Shown here piece by piece: positions 18,661 to 27,507 of a stretch of DNA of 64,000 bases. The translations under genes and the position numbers were made by a program. The DNA comes from Halobium salinum (GTDB lineage Archaea > Halobacteriota > Halobacteria > Halobacteriales > Haloferacaceae), in NCBI RefSeq assembly GCF_026586625.1, contig NZ_JAODIW010000010.1:186001-250000 (forward strand). The letters run 5' to 3'. Under the pieces are notes generated by a model. The model did not search any database. It saw only the letters and a program-made list of their open reading frames with translations, and was not told the origin of the DNA. The first letter of the stretch is position 1. Each line of letters starts with the position of its first letter.

Positions 18661-20010
18661 ATGCAGGATTCAGACAGACGACGTCGAAGGAGTCAGGAAC
18701 GGACAGCACTCGTCGCCGCCCGCGACGCGGCGACGGAGCCGGACACCGAGGAGGCCATCGCTCTCGCCGACACCGCCGGCTACGAGGTAGTCGGCGCGGT
18801 GACCCAACGACGGGTCGAGGACCCGGACTACTGGTTCGGGCGCGGGAAGGCCGAGGAGCTGATGCGTCGTGTGACGAACACCGGCGTCGACACCGTCGTC
18901 TTCGACGGCCCCCTCTCGCCGAAGCAGGCTTACACCCTCGGGGAGCTCTGTCCCGACGGGACGCAACTGCTCGACCGGCATCGACTCGTGCTCGATATCT
19001 TCGCCGAGCGAGCGGGGACGCGGGAGGCGGGTCTGCAGGTCCGCCTCGCGGAACTCCGATACGAACTGCCACGAGTGAAGATGGCCGTGCGACTCGAACG
19101 GCAGGCCGCCAACGAGCGGACGGCCTCCGGGGCGCACGCAGGGCAGGGCGGTGGGAGGGACGAGAAAGAGCACCGTCGCGTCCGGGACCTCCGCGAGCGC
19201 ATCGAGCGAATCGGGGCGAAGCTCGACTCGCTCGGCGACGTGGCGGCCGACCGCCGAGCGCGACGACACGCGGCCGGCTTCGACCTCGTCGCAGTCGCGG
19301 GCTACACGAACGCCGGGAAGTCGACGCTCTTCCAGCGACTCGCGACGGACCTCGACCTCGGCGAGAACGACCGTCGCCACCCGGACGAACACTCGACGGC
19401 GGCCGCCGACGACGGCCTCTTCGAGACGCTCGACACGACGACGAGACGGGCCGAACTGGACGGCCGGCGCGTCCTCCTCACCGACACGGTCGGATTCGTC
19501 GCCGACCTCCCGCCGTGGCTCGTCGAGTCGTTCGAGACGACGCTCTCGGCGGCGTACGCCGCCGATGCCGTGCTGCTCCTCGCTGACGCGAGCGACCCGG
19601 TCGACCGGATTCGTGAGAAGGTCACGACGAGTCGGGAGATTCTCGCCGACGGTGTCCGGGGCGAACTGCTTCCCGTGCTCACGAAGGTCGACCGAGTGCC
19701 CGACGAGGCAGCCGCGGACCTGCGGGCGGCCGTCGCCGGCGCACTGAGCGCCGAGCCCGAGGACGTGGCGGCCATCAGTACGCACGAGGGTGACGGGCTC
19801 GAGACGCTCGAACGGCGGGTCGCGGCAGCGCTTCCACGGGAGACGGCGACCTTCGACGTGCCGAACGACGGTGAGACGCAGTCGCTGCTCTCCTGGGCAC
19901 ACGACCACGGCGTGGTGCACGACGTGACGTACACCGGCGACCGGGTGCGGTTCGGGTTCGAGGCGCGACCGGCGGTCGTCGAGCGCGCTCGGAGCCGAGC
20001 GACGCGCTGA
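18661..20010 (+). CDS. hflX: GTPase HflX
   Basis: A 449-residue ribosome-associated GTPase of the HflX family (ribosome rescue or splitting in bacteria). The N-terminal HflX domain holds DYWFGRGKAEELM, DGTQLLDRHRLVLDIFAERAGTREAGLQVRLAELRYELPR and a charged coiled linker. The G domain has G1 AGYTNAGKSTLF, G3 DTVGF and G4 TKVD. The C-terminus VVHDVTYTGDRVRFGFEA closes the fold. The ATG at 18661 is the conservative start. The IS end lies about 265 nt upstream, so insertion may have changed the native promoter. Confidence 0.9.
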   Translation: MQDSDRRRRRSQERTALVAARDAATEPDTEEAIALADTAGYEVVGAVTQRRVEDPDYWFGRGKAEELMRRVTNTGVDTVVFDGPLSPKQAYTLGELCPDGTQLLDRHRLVLDIFAERAGTREAGLQVRLAELRYELPRVKMAVRLERQAANERTASGAHAGQGGGRDEKEHRRVRDLRERIERIGAKLDSLGDVAADRRARRHAAGFDLVAVAGYTNAGKSTLFQRLATDLDLGENDRRHPDEHSTAAADDGLFETLDTTTRRAELDGRRVLLTDTVGFVADLPPWLVESFETTLSAAYAADAVLLLADASDPVDRIREKVTTSREILADGVRGELLPVLTKVDRVPDEAAADLRAAVAGALSAEPEDVAAISTHEGDGLETLERRVAAALPRETATFDVPNDGETQSLLSWAHDHGVVHDVTYTGDRVRFGFEARPAVVERARSRATR

Positions 20011-20252
20011 GACCGCAAGCGGAAGCGCGCTGACCCGGTGAACGTGACGAACAGGCGAGACCGTCGACGAACGACTCCGCGGGCGGTGTCTCGCACGACC
20101 GCCTCGGCCGACCCGCGGTTCCTCTCAGGCGACGACGGTGGTAGTCCCGGTATCCCGTATGAACTCCCGCGTCGGACGAGGGTCGAACCCGCGGGACGCG
20201 ACCGCACGACACTCCGACAACGGTAAACCGCGCCGCCGTGTTCACGACACCG

Positions 20253-21929
20253 ATGAGTAAACGAGCGGAGTCGGTCGCCGACGGGGGGAGCGTCCACGTC
20301 GTCGGTACGGCTCACGTCTCCGCCGGCAGCGTTCGCGAGGTCGAGGAGGTCATCGACCGCGAGCGCCCGGAGGTCGTCGCGGTCGAACTCGACGAGGGTC
20401 GCTACCGGCAGATGCAGGGCGAGACGCCCGACGACCTGGAGCCCGGCGACCTGCTGAAGGGGAATACCGTCTTCCAGTTCATCGCGTACTGGACGCTCTC
20501 GTACGTGCAGGCGCGCCTCGGCGAGAAGTTCGACATCCAACCCGGTGCCGACATGTTGGCGGCGGTCGAGACCGCAGAGGAGTTGGGCATCGACGTGGCG
20601 CTCGTCGACCGCGACATCCAGACCACCGTCCAGCGCTTCTGGACCCGGCTGTCGACGTTCGAGAAGCTCCAGATGATGGGGAGTCTGGTGTTCGGCCTCG
20701 CCGACCCGCGAATCGTCGGCCTCGGCATCGGCGTGTTCGTCGGTCTGTTCTTGGGGCCTATCATCGGCCTCTTCGGCCCGACGTTGGGGCTCACCGACGC
20801 GGTGCTTCTCCGGGCCGCGACCGGCGGCGTCGTCGGACTCGGGGCCGGGTTCCTCACCTACCTCGTCGCCGGGTCGTTCCTCGGAGAAGAGGAGAGCCTC
20901 CTCGCCGGGGCGGGCGTCGGCGTCCTCGCCGGCGGCGTCGGCGGTGCCGCGCTCGGTCTCGGCGCCGGGTTCGTCGCCGGCCTCGGCGGGTTCGCGGTCA
21001 CCGCGCTCGGGAGCATGACCCTCGGGCTCACGGCGGGCGTGCTCGTCGGCGCCGCCGCCGGCGCTGCCTTCGCCGCGCTCGGGGTCGGTTCGGGCGGCGA
21101 GGAGATAGAGGAGGTCGACCTCGACCGGCTCACCGACCGCGACGCGGTGACGGTGATGATGGAGGAGTTCCGCGAGTTCAGCCCGGGCGGCGCGGAGGCG
21201 CTCATCGACGAGCGCGACGCGTTCATCGCGCATCGACTCCTCGCGTTGCGCGAGCAGGGCAAGGAGGTCGTCGCCGTCGTCGGCGCCGGCCACCGCGCCG
21301 GCATCGAACGCTACCTCGACGACCCGTCGTCGCTGCCGCCGATGGAGTCGCTCGTCGGGGAGGCGAAGTCGCGCGGGATTCCGTGGTTCAAGATTATCGG
21401 AGTCACGTTCTCGCTGGGCTTCCTCGCGTTCTTCCTCCTGCTCGCGATGGCGGGGGTCCGAAACGGGTTCCTCCTCCGGCTGTTCGGCGCGTGGTTCCTC
21501 GTCAACGGCCTGTTCGCCGGCGGTCTCGCCAAACTGGCGGGCGCCCGCTGGGATTCGGCGCTCGTCGGCGGCGGACTCGCGTGGATGACTTCGGTCAACC
21601 CGCTTCTGGCGCCCGGCTGGTTCTCGGGATACGTCGAACTCCGACACACCGCCGTCAACATCGCCGACATCGGCACGCTGAACGAACTGCTCTCCGACGA
21701 GGAGCGCCCGCTGAAGGCGGTGCTGTCGGACATGCTCGACGTACCCCTCTTTCGGCTCATCATGGTCGTCGCGATGACGAACATCGGGAGCATGATCGGC
21801 ACCGCGCTGTTCGCGGCGTACGTCCTCCCGCTGTTCGGGGCCGAACTCGGCGGCGTCGACGCGGTGACGCGCCTGATGCTCGACGGGGCGCGCAACAGCC
21901 TCGACATCATCCTGGGGGCGCTGTCGTGA
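20253..21929 (+). CDS. TraB/PrgY-like membrane protein
   Basis: A 558-residue TraB/PrgY family protein. The N-terminal domain starts with SVHVVGTAHVSAGSVREVEEVI and EVVAVELDEGRY and is completed by VVAVVGAGHRAGIERYL, the conserved GTAH/Glu/GxGH signature of a putative metal-dependent hydrolase fold. Between them lies a glycine-rich multi-pass insertion (about residues 150-270, repeated GVGxLAGGVGGAALGLGAG-like helices), and a second membrane bundle forms the C-terminus. The ATG at 20253 is preferred over GTG 20238 because GTAAACC lies 27 nt upstream. The stop overlaps the start of the M50 protease gene. Confidence 0.85.
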   Translation: MSKRAESVADGGSVHVVGTAHVSAGSVREVEEVIDRERPEVVAVELDEGRYRQMQGETPDDLEPGDLLKGNTVFQFIAYWTLSYVQARLGEKFDIQPGADMLAAVETAEELGIDVALVDRDIQTTVQRFWTRLSTFEKLQMMGSLVFGLADPRIVGLGIGVFVGLFLGPIIGLFGPTLGLTDAVLLRAATGGVVGLGAGFLTYLVAGSFLGEEESLLAGAGVGVLAGGVGGAALGLGAGFVAGLGGFAVTALGSMTLGLTAGVLVGAAAGAAFAALGVGSGGEEIEEVDLDRLTDRDAVTVMMEEFREFSPGGAEALIDERDAFIAHRLLALREQGKEVVAVVGAGHRAGIERYLDDPSSLPPMESLVGEAKSRGIPWFKIIGVTFSLGFLAFFLLLAMAGVRNGFLLRLFGAWFLVNGLFAGGLAKLAGARWDSALVGGGLAWMTSVNPLLAPGWFSGYVELRHTAVNIADIGTLNELLSDEERPLKAVLSDMLDVPLFRLIMVVAMTNIGSMIGTALFAAYVLPLFGAELGGVDAVTRLMLDGARNSLDIILGALS

Positions 21930-22576
21930 GCTCCCGAACCGAAAGCGGTCTGCGGTTCAGCTCGCGCGAACTGCTCGACCTTGGGGTCGCCTGGGTCGCG
22001 CTCGGACTGGCCTTCGCCGTCTTCTTCGCCCGCGGTGGCCAGGGGTTCGTTAGGGCGCTGGTCGGCGGCGGCGCGGTGACGCTCGTCGTCGTTTCCCTGC
22101 TCACGGCCGGCGTCGGCTTCCTGCTCCACGAACTCGCCCACAAGGTCGTCGCCACCCGGTTCGGGCAGGTGGCGGAGTTCCGCGCCGACTACGGAATGCT
22201 GTTCGTCGGCGTGATGAGCGCGCTCGTCGGCTTCATCGTCGCCGCCCCGGGTGCCGTCCACCACCGCGGCTACCTCTCCGAACGCGAGCACGGGCTCATC
22301 GCCCTCGCCGGCCCGGCGATGAACCTGCTGCTCGCCGTGTTGTTCGTTCCGCTGCTCGTCGTCGGCGCGGTCGGCGCCGGGTCGAACCTCGTCCTCGAAC
22401 TGGGCGCTCGCGGCCTCGCGGTGAACCTCTTTCTCGCCGCGTTCAACATGATTCCCTACGGCGGCATCGACGGGAAGACGGTGCTCGGCTGGAGCAAGGT
22501 CGTCTGGGCGCTCGTATTCTTCCCGAGCGCGGCGGTGACGGTGTTCGTCGTCTTCGTGCTCGGTATCGGGTTCTGA
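21926..22576 (+). CDS. M50-type intramembrane metalloprotease
   Basis: A 216-residue multi-pass site-2-protease-like protein. The zinc motif HELAH is at residues 68-72 inside the second membrane segment, and FNMIPYGGIDGK near residue 177 supplies the third ligand in the family's NxxPxxxxDG motif. About six membrane helices; no PDZ domain. The GTG start shares GTGA with the TraB-like stop codon, so expression is coupled, suggesting a functional pair in membrane proteolysis or quality control. Confidence 0.88.
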   Translation: MSSRTESGLRFSSRELLDLGVAWVALGLAFAVFFARGGQGFVRALVGGGAVTLVVVSLLTAGVGFLLHELAHKVVATRFGQVAEFRADYGMLFVGVMSALVGFIVAAPGAVHHRGYLSEREHGLIALAGPAMNLLLAVLFVPLLVVGAVGAGSNLVLELGARGLAVNLFLAAFNMIPYGGIDGKTVLGWSKVVWALVFFPSAAVTVFVVFVLGIGF

Positions 22577-22679
22577 CTCCCGGTCGCGTCGGCCGACCCC
22601 TCGTGACCGGACACCGTCACCGCGGTGACCACCAACCGCGGCCCAACCGCCTTTCACCGCGGCCGGCCAACGCGCCCCC

Positions 22680-24071
22680 ATGGTAGAGAGCGTCAACCCG
22701 GCCACCGGTGAGACCGTCGAGAGCTACGAGGACCACACCGAGGAGGAGGCGCTCGACGCGCTCGACGCCGCGGTCGACACGTTCGAGGAGTGGCGCGAGA
22801 CCACGTTCGCCCACCGCCAGTCCCTGCTTGAGAACGCCGCCGACGTACTCCGCGAACGGCAGGACGAGTACGCCGAACTGATGACCCGCGAGATGGGCAA
22901 ACCCATCGAGCAGGCCCGTGCGGAGATAGAGAAGTGCGCGTGGGTCTGTGAGTACTACGCGGAGACCGCCGAGTCGCATCTCGCCGAGGAGCAACTGAGC
23001 GTCGGCCCGACCGACAGCGCCGTCGTTCGCTACGAGCCCCTTGGACCGGTGCTCGCCGTGATGCCGTGGAACTTCCCGTTCTGGCAGGTGTTCCGCTTCG
23101 CGGCGCCGAACCTCGCCGCCGGCAACGTCGGCTTACTCAAGCACTCCTCGAACTCCCCCGGCAGCGGGCAGGCCATCGAGGAGGTCTTTCGCGAGGCGGG
23201 GTTCCCGGAGGGGGCTTTCCAAAACCTCTTCGTCGGCTCGGAGGTGGCGTCGACGCTCATCGCGGACGATCGCCTGCGCGCCGTGACCCTGACGGGGAGC
23301 GTCGGCGCCGGGCAGGCCGTCGCCGAGCAGGCCGGCGCGAACCTCAAGAAGACCGTGCTCGAACTCGGCGGCTCGGACCCGTTCGTCGTCCTCGACGACG
23401 CGCCGGTCGAGGAGACCGCCGCGAAGGCCGCCCACGCCCGCCTCCAGAACGGCGGCCAGTCCTGCATCGCCGCGAAGCGCTTCATCGTCCACACGGACGT
23501 GTACGACGAGTTCGTCGACGCCTTCGTCGAGGAGATGGACTCCTGGACCGTCGGTGACCCGCTGGAGGAGGAGACGCAGGTCGGCCCACAGGCCGACGCG
23601 GAGCTGATGGAGGAGCTGCACGACCAGGTCCAGCGGACCCTCGACGAGGGTGCCGAGGCGCTCCTCGGCGGCGAGCCCCTCGACCGCGAGGGTGCGTACT
23701 ACCCGCCGACCGTGCTCACGAACGTCCCGCGCGACGCCGCCGCGGCGTGCGAGGAGACGTTCGGCCCCGTCGCCGCCGTCTTCGAGGTCGAGAGCGAGGA
23801 CGAGGCGGCCGAACTCGCGAACGACTCCGAGTTCGGCCTCGGCGCGTCGGTGTGGACCGGCGACCCCGCGGGTCGAGGGCGGGCGTTCGCGAAGCGCTTC
23901 GAAGCCGGCTGTTGTTTCGTCAACGAGTACGTCAAGTCCGATCCGCGGGTGCCGTTCGGCGGCGTGAAGGACTCCGGCTACGGCCGGGAGCTGTCGAAGG
24001 CCGGGATTCGCGAGTTCGTCAACCGGAAGACGCTGTGGGTGAACCACGACCTGACCGAGGGGTCGGAGTAG
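22680..24071 (+). CDS. NAD(P)-dependent aldehyde dehydrogenase, succinate-semialdehyde type
   Basis: A 463-residue aldehyde dehydrogenase oxidising an aldehyde to the acid. The family order is present: VMPWNFPFWQVFRFAAP, GNVGLLKHSSNSPGSG, VTLTGSVGAGQAVAEQ (cofactor loop), catalytic Glu region VLELGGSDPFVVL, catalytic Cys in NGGQSCIAAKRFI, then CEETFGPVAAVFEV and PFGGVKDSGYGREL. The short N-terminus and the SCIAAKR context resemble GabD-like succinate-semialdehyde dehydrogenases, but the exact aldehyde is uncertain. The IS-derived element lies just downstream. Confidence 0.88.
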   Translation: MVESVNPATGETVESYEDHTEEEALDALDAAVDTFEEWRETTFAHRQSLLENAADVLRERQDEYAELMTREMGKPIEQARAEIEKCAWVCEYYAETAESHLAEEQLSVGPTDSAVVRYEPLGPVLAVMPWNFPFWQVFRFAAPNLAAGNVGLLKHSSNSPGSGQAIEEVFREAGFPEGAFQNLFVGSEVASTLIADDRLRAVTLTGSVGAGQAVAEQAGANLKKTVLELGGSDPFVVLDDAPVEETAAKAAHARLQNGGQSCIAAKRFIVHTDVYDEFVDAFVEEMDSWTVGDPLEEETQVGPQADAELMEELHDQVQRTLDEGAEALLGGEPLDREGAYYPPTVLTNVPRDAAAACEETFGPVAAVFEVESEDEAAELANDSEFGLGASVWTGDPAGRGRAFAKRFEAGCCFVNEYVKSDPRVPFGGVKDSGYGRELSKAGIREFVNRKTLWVNHDLTEGSE

Positions 24072-24096
24072 GTCGGGATCACGGGACGGACCTGTC

Positions 24097-24451
24097 GTGT
24101 TTAGTTAAGCGACCCACCGAGCAGGGACGGGCAACAATCGGCCGAACAGCCGGTGTTGGGAGGGACTTCGGAAGGGGCCGCGCTCGCGGCGAAGGCCGGC
24201 GTTCACGAGAGCGAAGCTCTCGTGAGCCCACGAGAAGTGCCGTCGGCACTTCTCGGGACGACGTAAGCACCGCAGGCGAGCGAACCCAGTGAGCGAGCCG
24301 AGGAGCGCAGCGAGATTCCCGTGAGCGTTGCGAACGGGAAGCAGCGAGACGAGTGGAACGAGTCTCGCCAGCCGCCCGAGTCGCGAGCGCGGGGGCTTCC
24401 GTGAACTACCGACACAGCACCTCTACCGACTCAACCCCTCTTAACTACACA
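24097..24451. mobile_element. MITE-like element related to the IS6-type IS
   Basis: A 355-bp noncoding element with ends GTGTTTAGTTAAG (24097-24109) and CTTAACTACAC (24441-24451, one TT shorter). The left end and its flank share 18 identical bases, CGCTTAACTAAACACGAC on the opposite strand, with the right end of the IS at 17700-18396. The interior is a chain of perfect hairpins: CACGAGAGC/GCTCTCGTG (24204-24224), CGAGAAGTGCC/GGCACTTCTCG (24231-24255), TTCCCGT/ACGGGAA (24316-24340) and CGAGAC/GTCTCG (24345-24367). It carries no transposase and was probably mobilised in trans. Confidence 0.75.
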
Positions 24452-24506
24452 TCGCCGACGGACCACACGGAAGGTTTATTTTCCGAGCTACTGAGACCCG
24501 GTCGAA

Positions 24507-24986
24507 ATGTCGTCCGACTTCGGTCGCCGCCGTCTGCTCGCGCTCTCCGCGGGGGCCCTCGCCGTCTCTGCCGGTTGTTCCGCGCTCCGTTCCGAGGAGC
24601 CACCCGAACCGTACGTGATGGGTGAACTGTCGATTGCGAACGGCTCGACGGCGGACCGTGCGGTGAGCCTACTGGTCGAGCACGACGACGAGATACTGCT
24701 CTGGGAGCGCTACGAGCTGCGGGGCCAGGGCGGGGCTCGGCGGTACTCGAAGACGGTCGGCGAGGACCTGCGCTGTGAGACCGGTCCGTTCACGCTCTCC
24801 GCACGGGTTCACGGGACGGGGGCGCGGAAGCGGTACAGAACCGACAACCCCCGGCTACGGACACATCTCGGCCGGAGCGGCGGTATGGAGTTCCGAATCG
24901 AAGAGGAGGGTGGACTCACACTCCTCGTTAGCTACCACGAGGAGACCGCGTGTCGTGAGGCGCTTCGGACGACCGGAGAACGGTAG
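24507..24986 (+). CDS. Tat-exported lipoprotein, function unknown
   Basis: A 159-residue protein with a haloarchaeal Tat lipoprotein signal: RRRLLALSAGALAVSAGCS, twin-arginine region, hydrophobic core and lipobox AGC with the lipidated Cys near residue 23. The mature part is small and beta-strand-like (MGELSIANGSTADRAVSLLVEHDDEILL and so on), a layout common in cell-surface haloarchaeal lipoproteins with an immunoglobulin-like fold. A TATA-like TTTATTTT at 24475-24482 lies about 29 nt before the ATG, immediately after the MITE, so the MITE may border its promoter. Confidence 0.78.
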   Translation: MSSDFGRRRLLALSAGALAVSAGCSALRSEEPPEPYVMGELSIANGSTADRAVSLLVEHDDEILLWERYELRGQGGARRYSKTVGEDLRCETGPFTLSARVHGTGARKRYRTDNPRLRTHLGRSGGMEFRIEEEGGLTLLVSYHEETACREALRTTGER

Positions 24987-25151
24987 TGACCTAGCTTCCG
25001 GCACGTCGAACAATCGGCTTCGGCGCGCAGACGAGGGGTTCGCTCGGTAACCGTGACTCGACGACGGACAACGCGAGGTTCGAACTCCTCCCCGCTGTCC
25101 CGATTCGTAGCGGCCCACCGACTTTTCCCGCCCTCACCCGAACGCACCACC

Positions 25152-26735
25152 ATGACCGACAACAACGCGGCCGATCTCCTCGTGGAGTGTCTCGAGGCGG
25201 AGGGAGTCGAGCGCATCTACGGTCTCCCGGGCGAGGAGCTCGCCCACCTGATGATGGCCATCAAGGCCTCCTCGATAGAGTTCGTTCCCGTCCGCCACGA
25301 GCAAGGGGCGGCGTTCATGGCCGACGTCCACGGGCGGCTCACCGGCGACGCGGGGGTCTGTCTCTCCACGCTTGGGCCGGGGGCGACGAACCTCCTCACG
25401 GGGGTCGCGGACGCCCACCTCGACAAGGCCCCGCTGGTGGCGATTACCGGACAGGCCTCCCGCGAGAAGGCCCACAAGGAGTCCCACCAGATGCTCGACG
25501 TCGTCGACATCTTCGAGTCGACGGTCAAGTGGAACACGAGCGTCGACGACCCGGCGGTCGTCAACGAGACGGTTCGAAAGGCGTTCAAACTCGCCGAGTA
25601 CGAGAAACCCGGCGCGACCCACCTCGAACTCCCCGAAGACGTGGCGAGCGAAGCCGTCGACGACGACCCGCTCCCGACCCGCGACCCCGTCCGGCGGCCC
25701 GACCCGGACACCCCCTCCGTGGAGCGCGCCGCGGAACTCATCGAGGCCGCCGACCACCCCATCGTCCTCGCCGGGAACGGGGCCGTCCGGACCGACGCGG
25801 CCGAGAACCTCCGTACCTTCGTCGAGGAGACCCACCTGCCGGTCGTGGCGACGTACATGGGGAAGGGCGCCATCTCCGACCGCGACCCGCACTCGCTGAT
25901 GACCATGGACTCCGGCCCGGAAGACGAGTCGACGCGGGCCATCGAACGCGCGGACCTCGTGCTCGCGGTCGGGTACGACATCGCCGAACACGACCCGGAG
26001 AGTTGGAACCCCGACCGCGAGACGACGGTCGTCCACCTCGACCACGAGCCCGCAGAGGTGTACGCCCACTACAACCCTGAGTTGGAGATCGTCGCCGACC
26101 TCTCGATGGGGCTCGAACGGCTCGCGGAGGCGGTCGAACCCAGCGAGGAGAGCTCGTGGTGTGAGGACGAGCACGACGCCGTGCTGTCGGACGCCATGGA
26201 GACGCCCGACGACGAGGGGTTCACCGTCGAGGGGACGCTCCCGTACCTCCGCGAGGCGATGGCCGACGACGACGTGCTCCTCTCGGACGTCGGTTCGCAC
26301 AAGATGGCCATCGCGAAGCGCTTCCCCGTCTACGAACCCAACACGTGCATCATCTCGAACGGGTTGGCGTCCATGGGGATTGCGGTTCCGGGGGCCGTCG
26401 CGGCCGACCTCGCGGTCGACGGAAACGTGGTGGCCGCCACCGGTGACGGCGGGTTCCTGATGAACGCCGCGGAGTTGAACACCGCCGACCGTCTCGGCTG
26501 CGGGTTCACGGTCCTCTTGTTCAACGACGACGAGTACCGGCTCATCACCGAGGAGTTCGAGCACGTCGTCGGCGACACGTTCGGCACAGAACTGACGAAC
26601 CCGGACTACGTCGACTTCGCCGAGAGCTTCGGGATGGCGGCGTATCGCCCGGAATCGTGGGCGGACCTCGAGGAGACCCTCGACAGCGTCGTCGGCGACG
26701 GGGAGCTGTCGCTCGTCGAGGTTCGACTGGCGTAG
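25152..26735 (+). CDS. Thiamine-diphosphate enzyme, acetolactate synthase large-subunit-like
   Basis: A 527-residue ThDP enzyme. The catalytic Glu is in VRHEQGAAFMADVHG, then CLSTLGPGATNLLTGVADAHLDKAPLVAITGQ, a central domain, and the ThDP/Mg motif GDGGFLMNAAELNTADRLGCGFTVLLFNDDEY. The set SHQMLDVVDIFESTVKWN and the absence of a small-subunit gene resemble catabolic, FAD-independent acetolactate synthases more than IlvB. It shares only the general fold with ilvB at 38160-39980. The TATA-like ACTTTTC lies about 30 nt before the ATG. Other ThDP decarboxylases remain possible. Confidence 0.8.
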   Translation: MTDNNAADLLVECLEAEGVERIYGLPGEELAHLMMAIKASSIEFVPVRHEQGAAFMADVHGRLTGDAGVCLSTLGPGATNLLTGVADAHLDKAPLVAITGQASREKAHKESHQMLDVVDIFESTVKWNTSVDDPAVVNETVRKAFKLAEYEKPGATHLELPEDVASEAVDDDPLPTRDPVRRPDPDTPSVERAAELIEAADHPIVLAGNGAVRTDAAENLRTFVEETHLPVVATYMGKGAISDRDPHSLMTMDSGPEDESTRAIERADLVLAVGYDIAEHDPESWNPDRETTVVHLDHEPAEVYAHYNPELEIVADLSMGLERLAEAVEPSEESSWCEDEHDAVLSDAMETPDDEGFTVEGTLPYLREAMADDDVLLSDVGSHKMAIAKRFPVYEPNTCIISNGLASMGIAVPGAVAADLAVDGNVVAATGDGGFLMNAAELNTADRLGCGFTVLLFNDDEYRLITEEFEHVVGDTFGTELTNPDYVDFAESFGMAAYRPESWADLEETLDSVVGDGELSLVEVRLA

Positions 26736-26825
26736 TCCGAAAACGGGAGTCTCCGTACGCCGAGGTGGCGTCGCTCGAACGGTCGTCTGCTCCGTCGGTC
26801 GACGGGAGGCCGCTTCCGCGGCGCG

Positions 26826-27077
26826 TTACGCGTCGCGGTTGTACCCGTGGCCGACGAGCAGGGCGAGCGCGTTCACGACGAGGAGCGCCAGGAACACGGT
26901 CGCCTCGTTCCCCTCGAGCCCACCCATCAACAGGGGGACGTAGAGGAACGGAAACGCGATAGCGGCCCAGAATCCCACGAATCGGAGCGGAGCGACCGCC
27001 ATCTCCGCGGCGGAGACGGCGAACGCTGACGCGCCGGCCGACGTACGGTCACTTGCGGTCGTTGAAGCACCTGACAT
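26826..27077 (-). CDS. Small two-helix membrane protein
   Basis: An 83-residue protein with two predicted membrane segments (about residues 30-50 and 58-76) and a polar N-terminus. No family recognised. The ATG at 27077 is listed; an in-frame GTG at 27086 lies about 28 nt after CTTTTCA on the minus strand and may be the true leaderless start. It is convergent with the ThDP enzyme gene. Confidence 0.6.
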   Translation of the reverse strand: MSGASTTASDRTSAGASAFAVSAAEMAVAPLRFVGFWAAIAFPFLYVPLLMGGLEGNEATVFLALLVVNALALLVGHGYNRDA

Positions 27078-27086
27078 CCGAAACAC

Positions 27087-27507
27087 CCGGTCGGGAGTAC
27101 GGTAGACACGTGCTTGAAAAGATCACATCGTTGTGGAATTTTCAGACCGTTCACCCGCTAGTACTGGATAATTACTCAGTCTATACCACCAATACTGCCC
27201 GTGGCGCCCGAATTCGTGCTCCAGGACGGCTGTAAGGCCTGCGTTCCGGCCGGTAGACGCTCGTACCCGTCGGCTACGGGTGCCCTAACTGGTTGGATAC
27301 CTGGAACGGTGGCGCCGCGGGCGATGCGAGCCGACGGGCGCCGGCTCCCGGCCGGTTCGCAGGGCCTACTCCGCCGATATCGTCCGTTAGGCCGCCAGTA
27401 AGCGACCGTTCACGGTGAAAACGGTCGGCTTCGGGCCTCGGAGACGACGGGTGGCGGGCCCCCGGACGAACGGTGGGCTTTTGCCGGCCCGCATCGCCGG
27501 GTCGTCC
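27087..27507. other. Intergenic region upstream of purM
   Basis: No gene recognised in about 420 nt. 27110-27200 is AT-rich and may hold the promoter of the small membrane protein (minus strand). ACCCGTCGGCTACGGGT at 27266-27282 can form a short hairpin. The purM promoter element GGGCTTTT sits at about 27475-27482. I saw no RNA gene signature. Confidence 0.4.

Noticed and set aside
24190-24370. CRISPR-like look of several short repeats
   Set aside because: The units are inverted pairs of different sequence, not direct repeats with spacers; explained as MITE hairpins.
25066-25090. GAGGTTCGAACTCC resembling a tRNA T-loop
   Set aside because: No cloverleaf can be built around it, and it lies in the leader of the ThDP enzyme gene.
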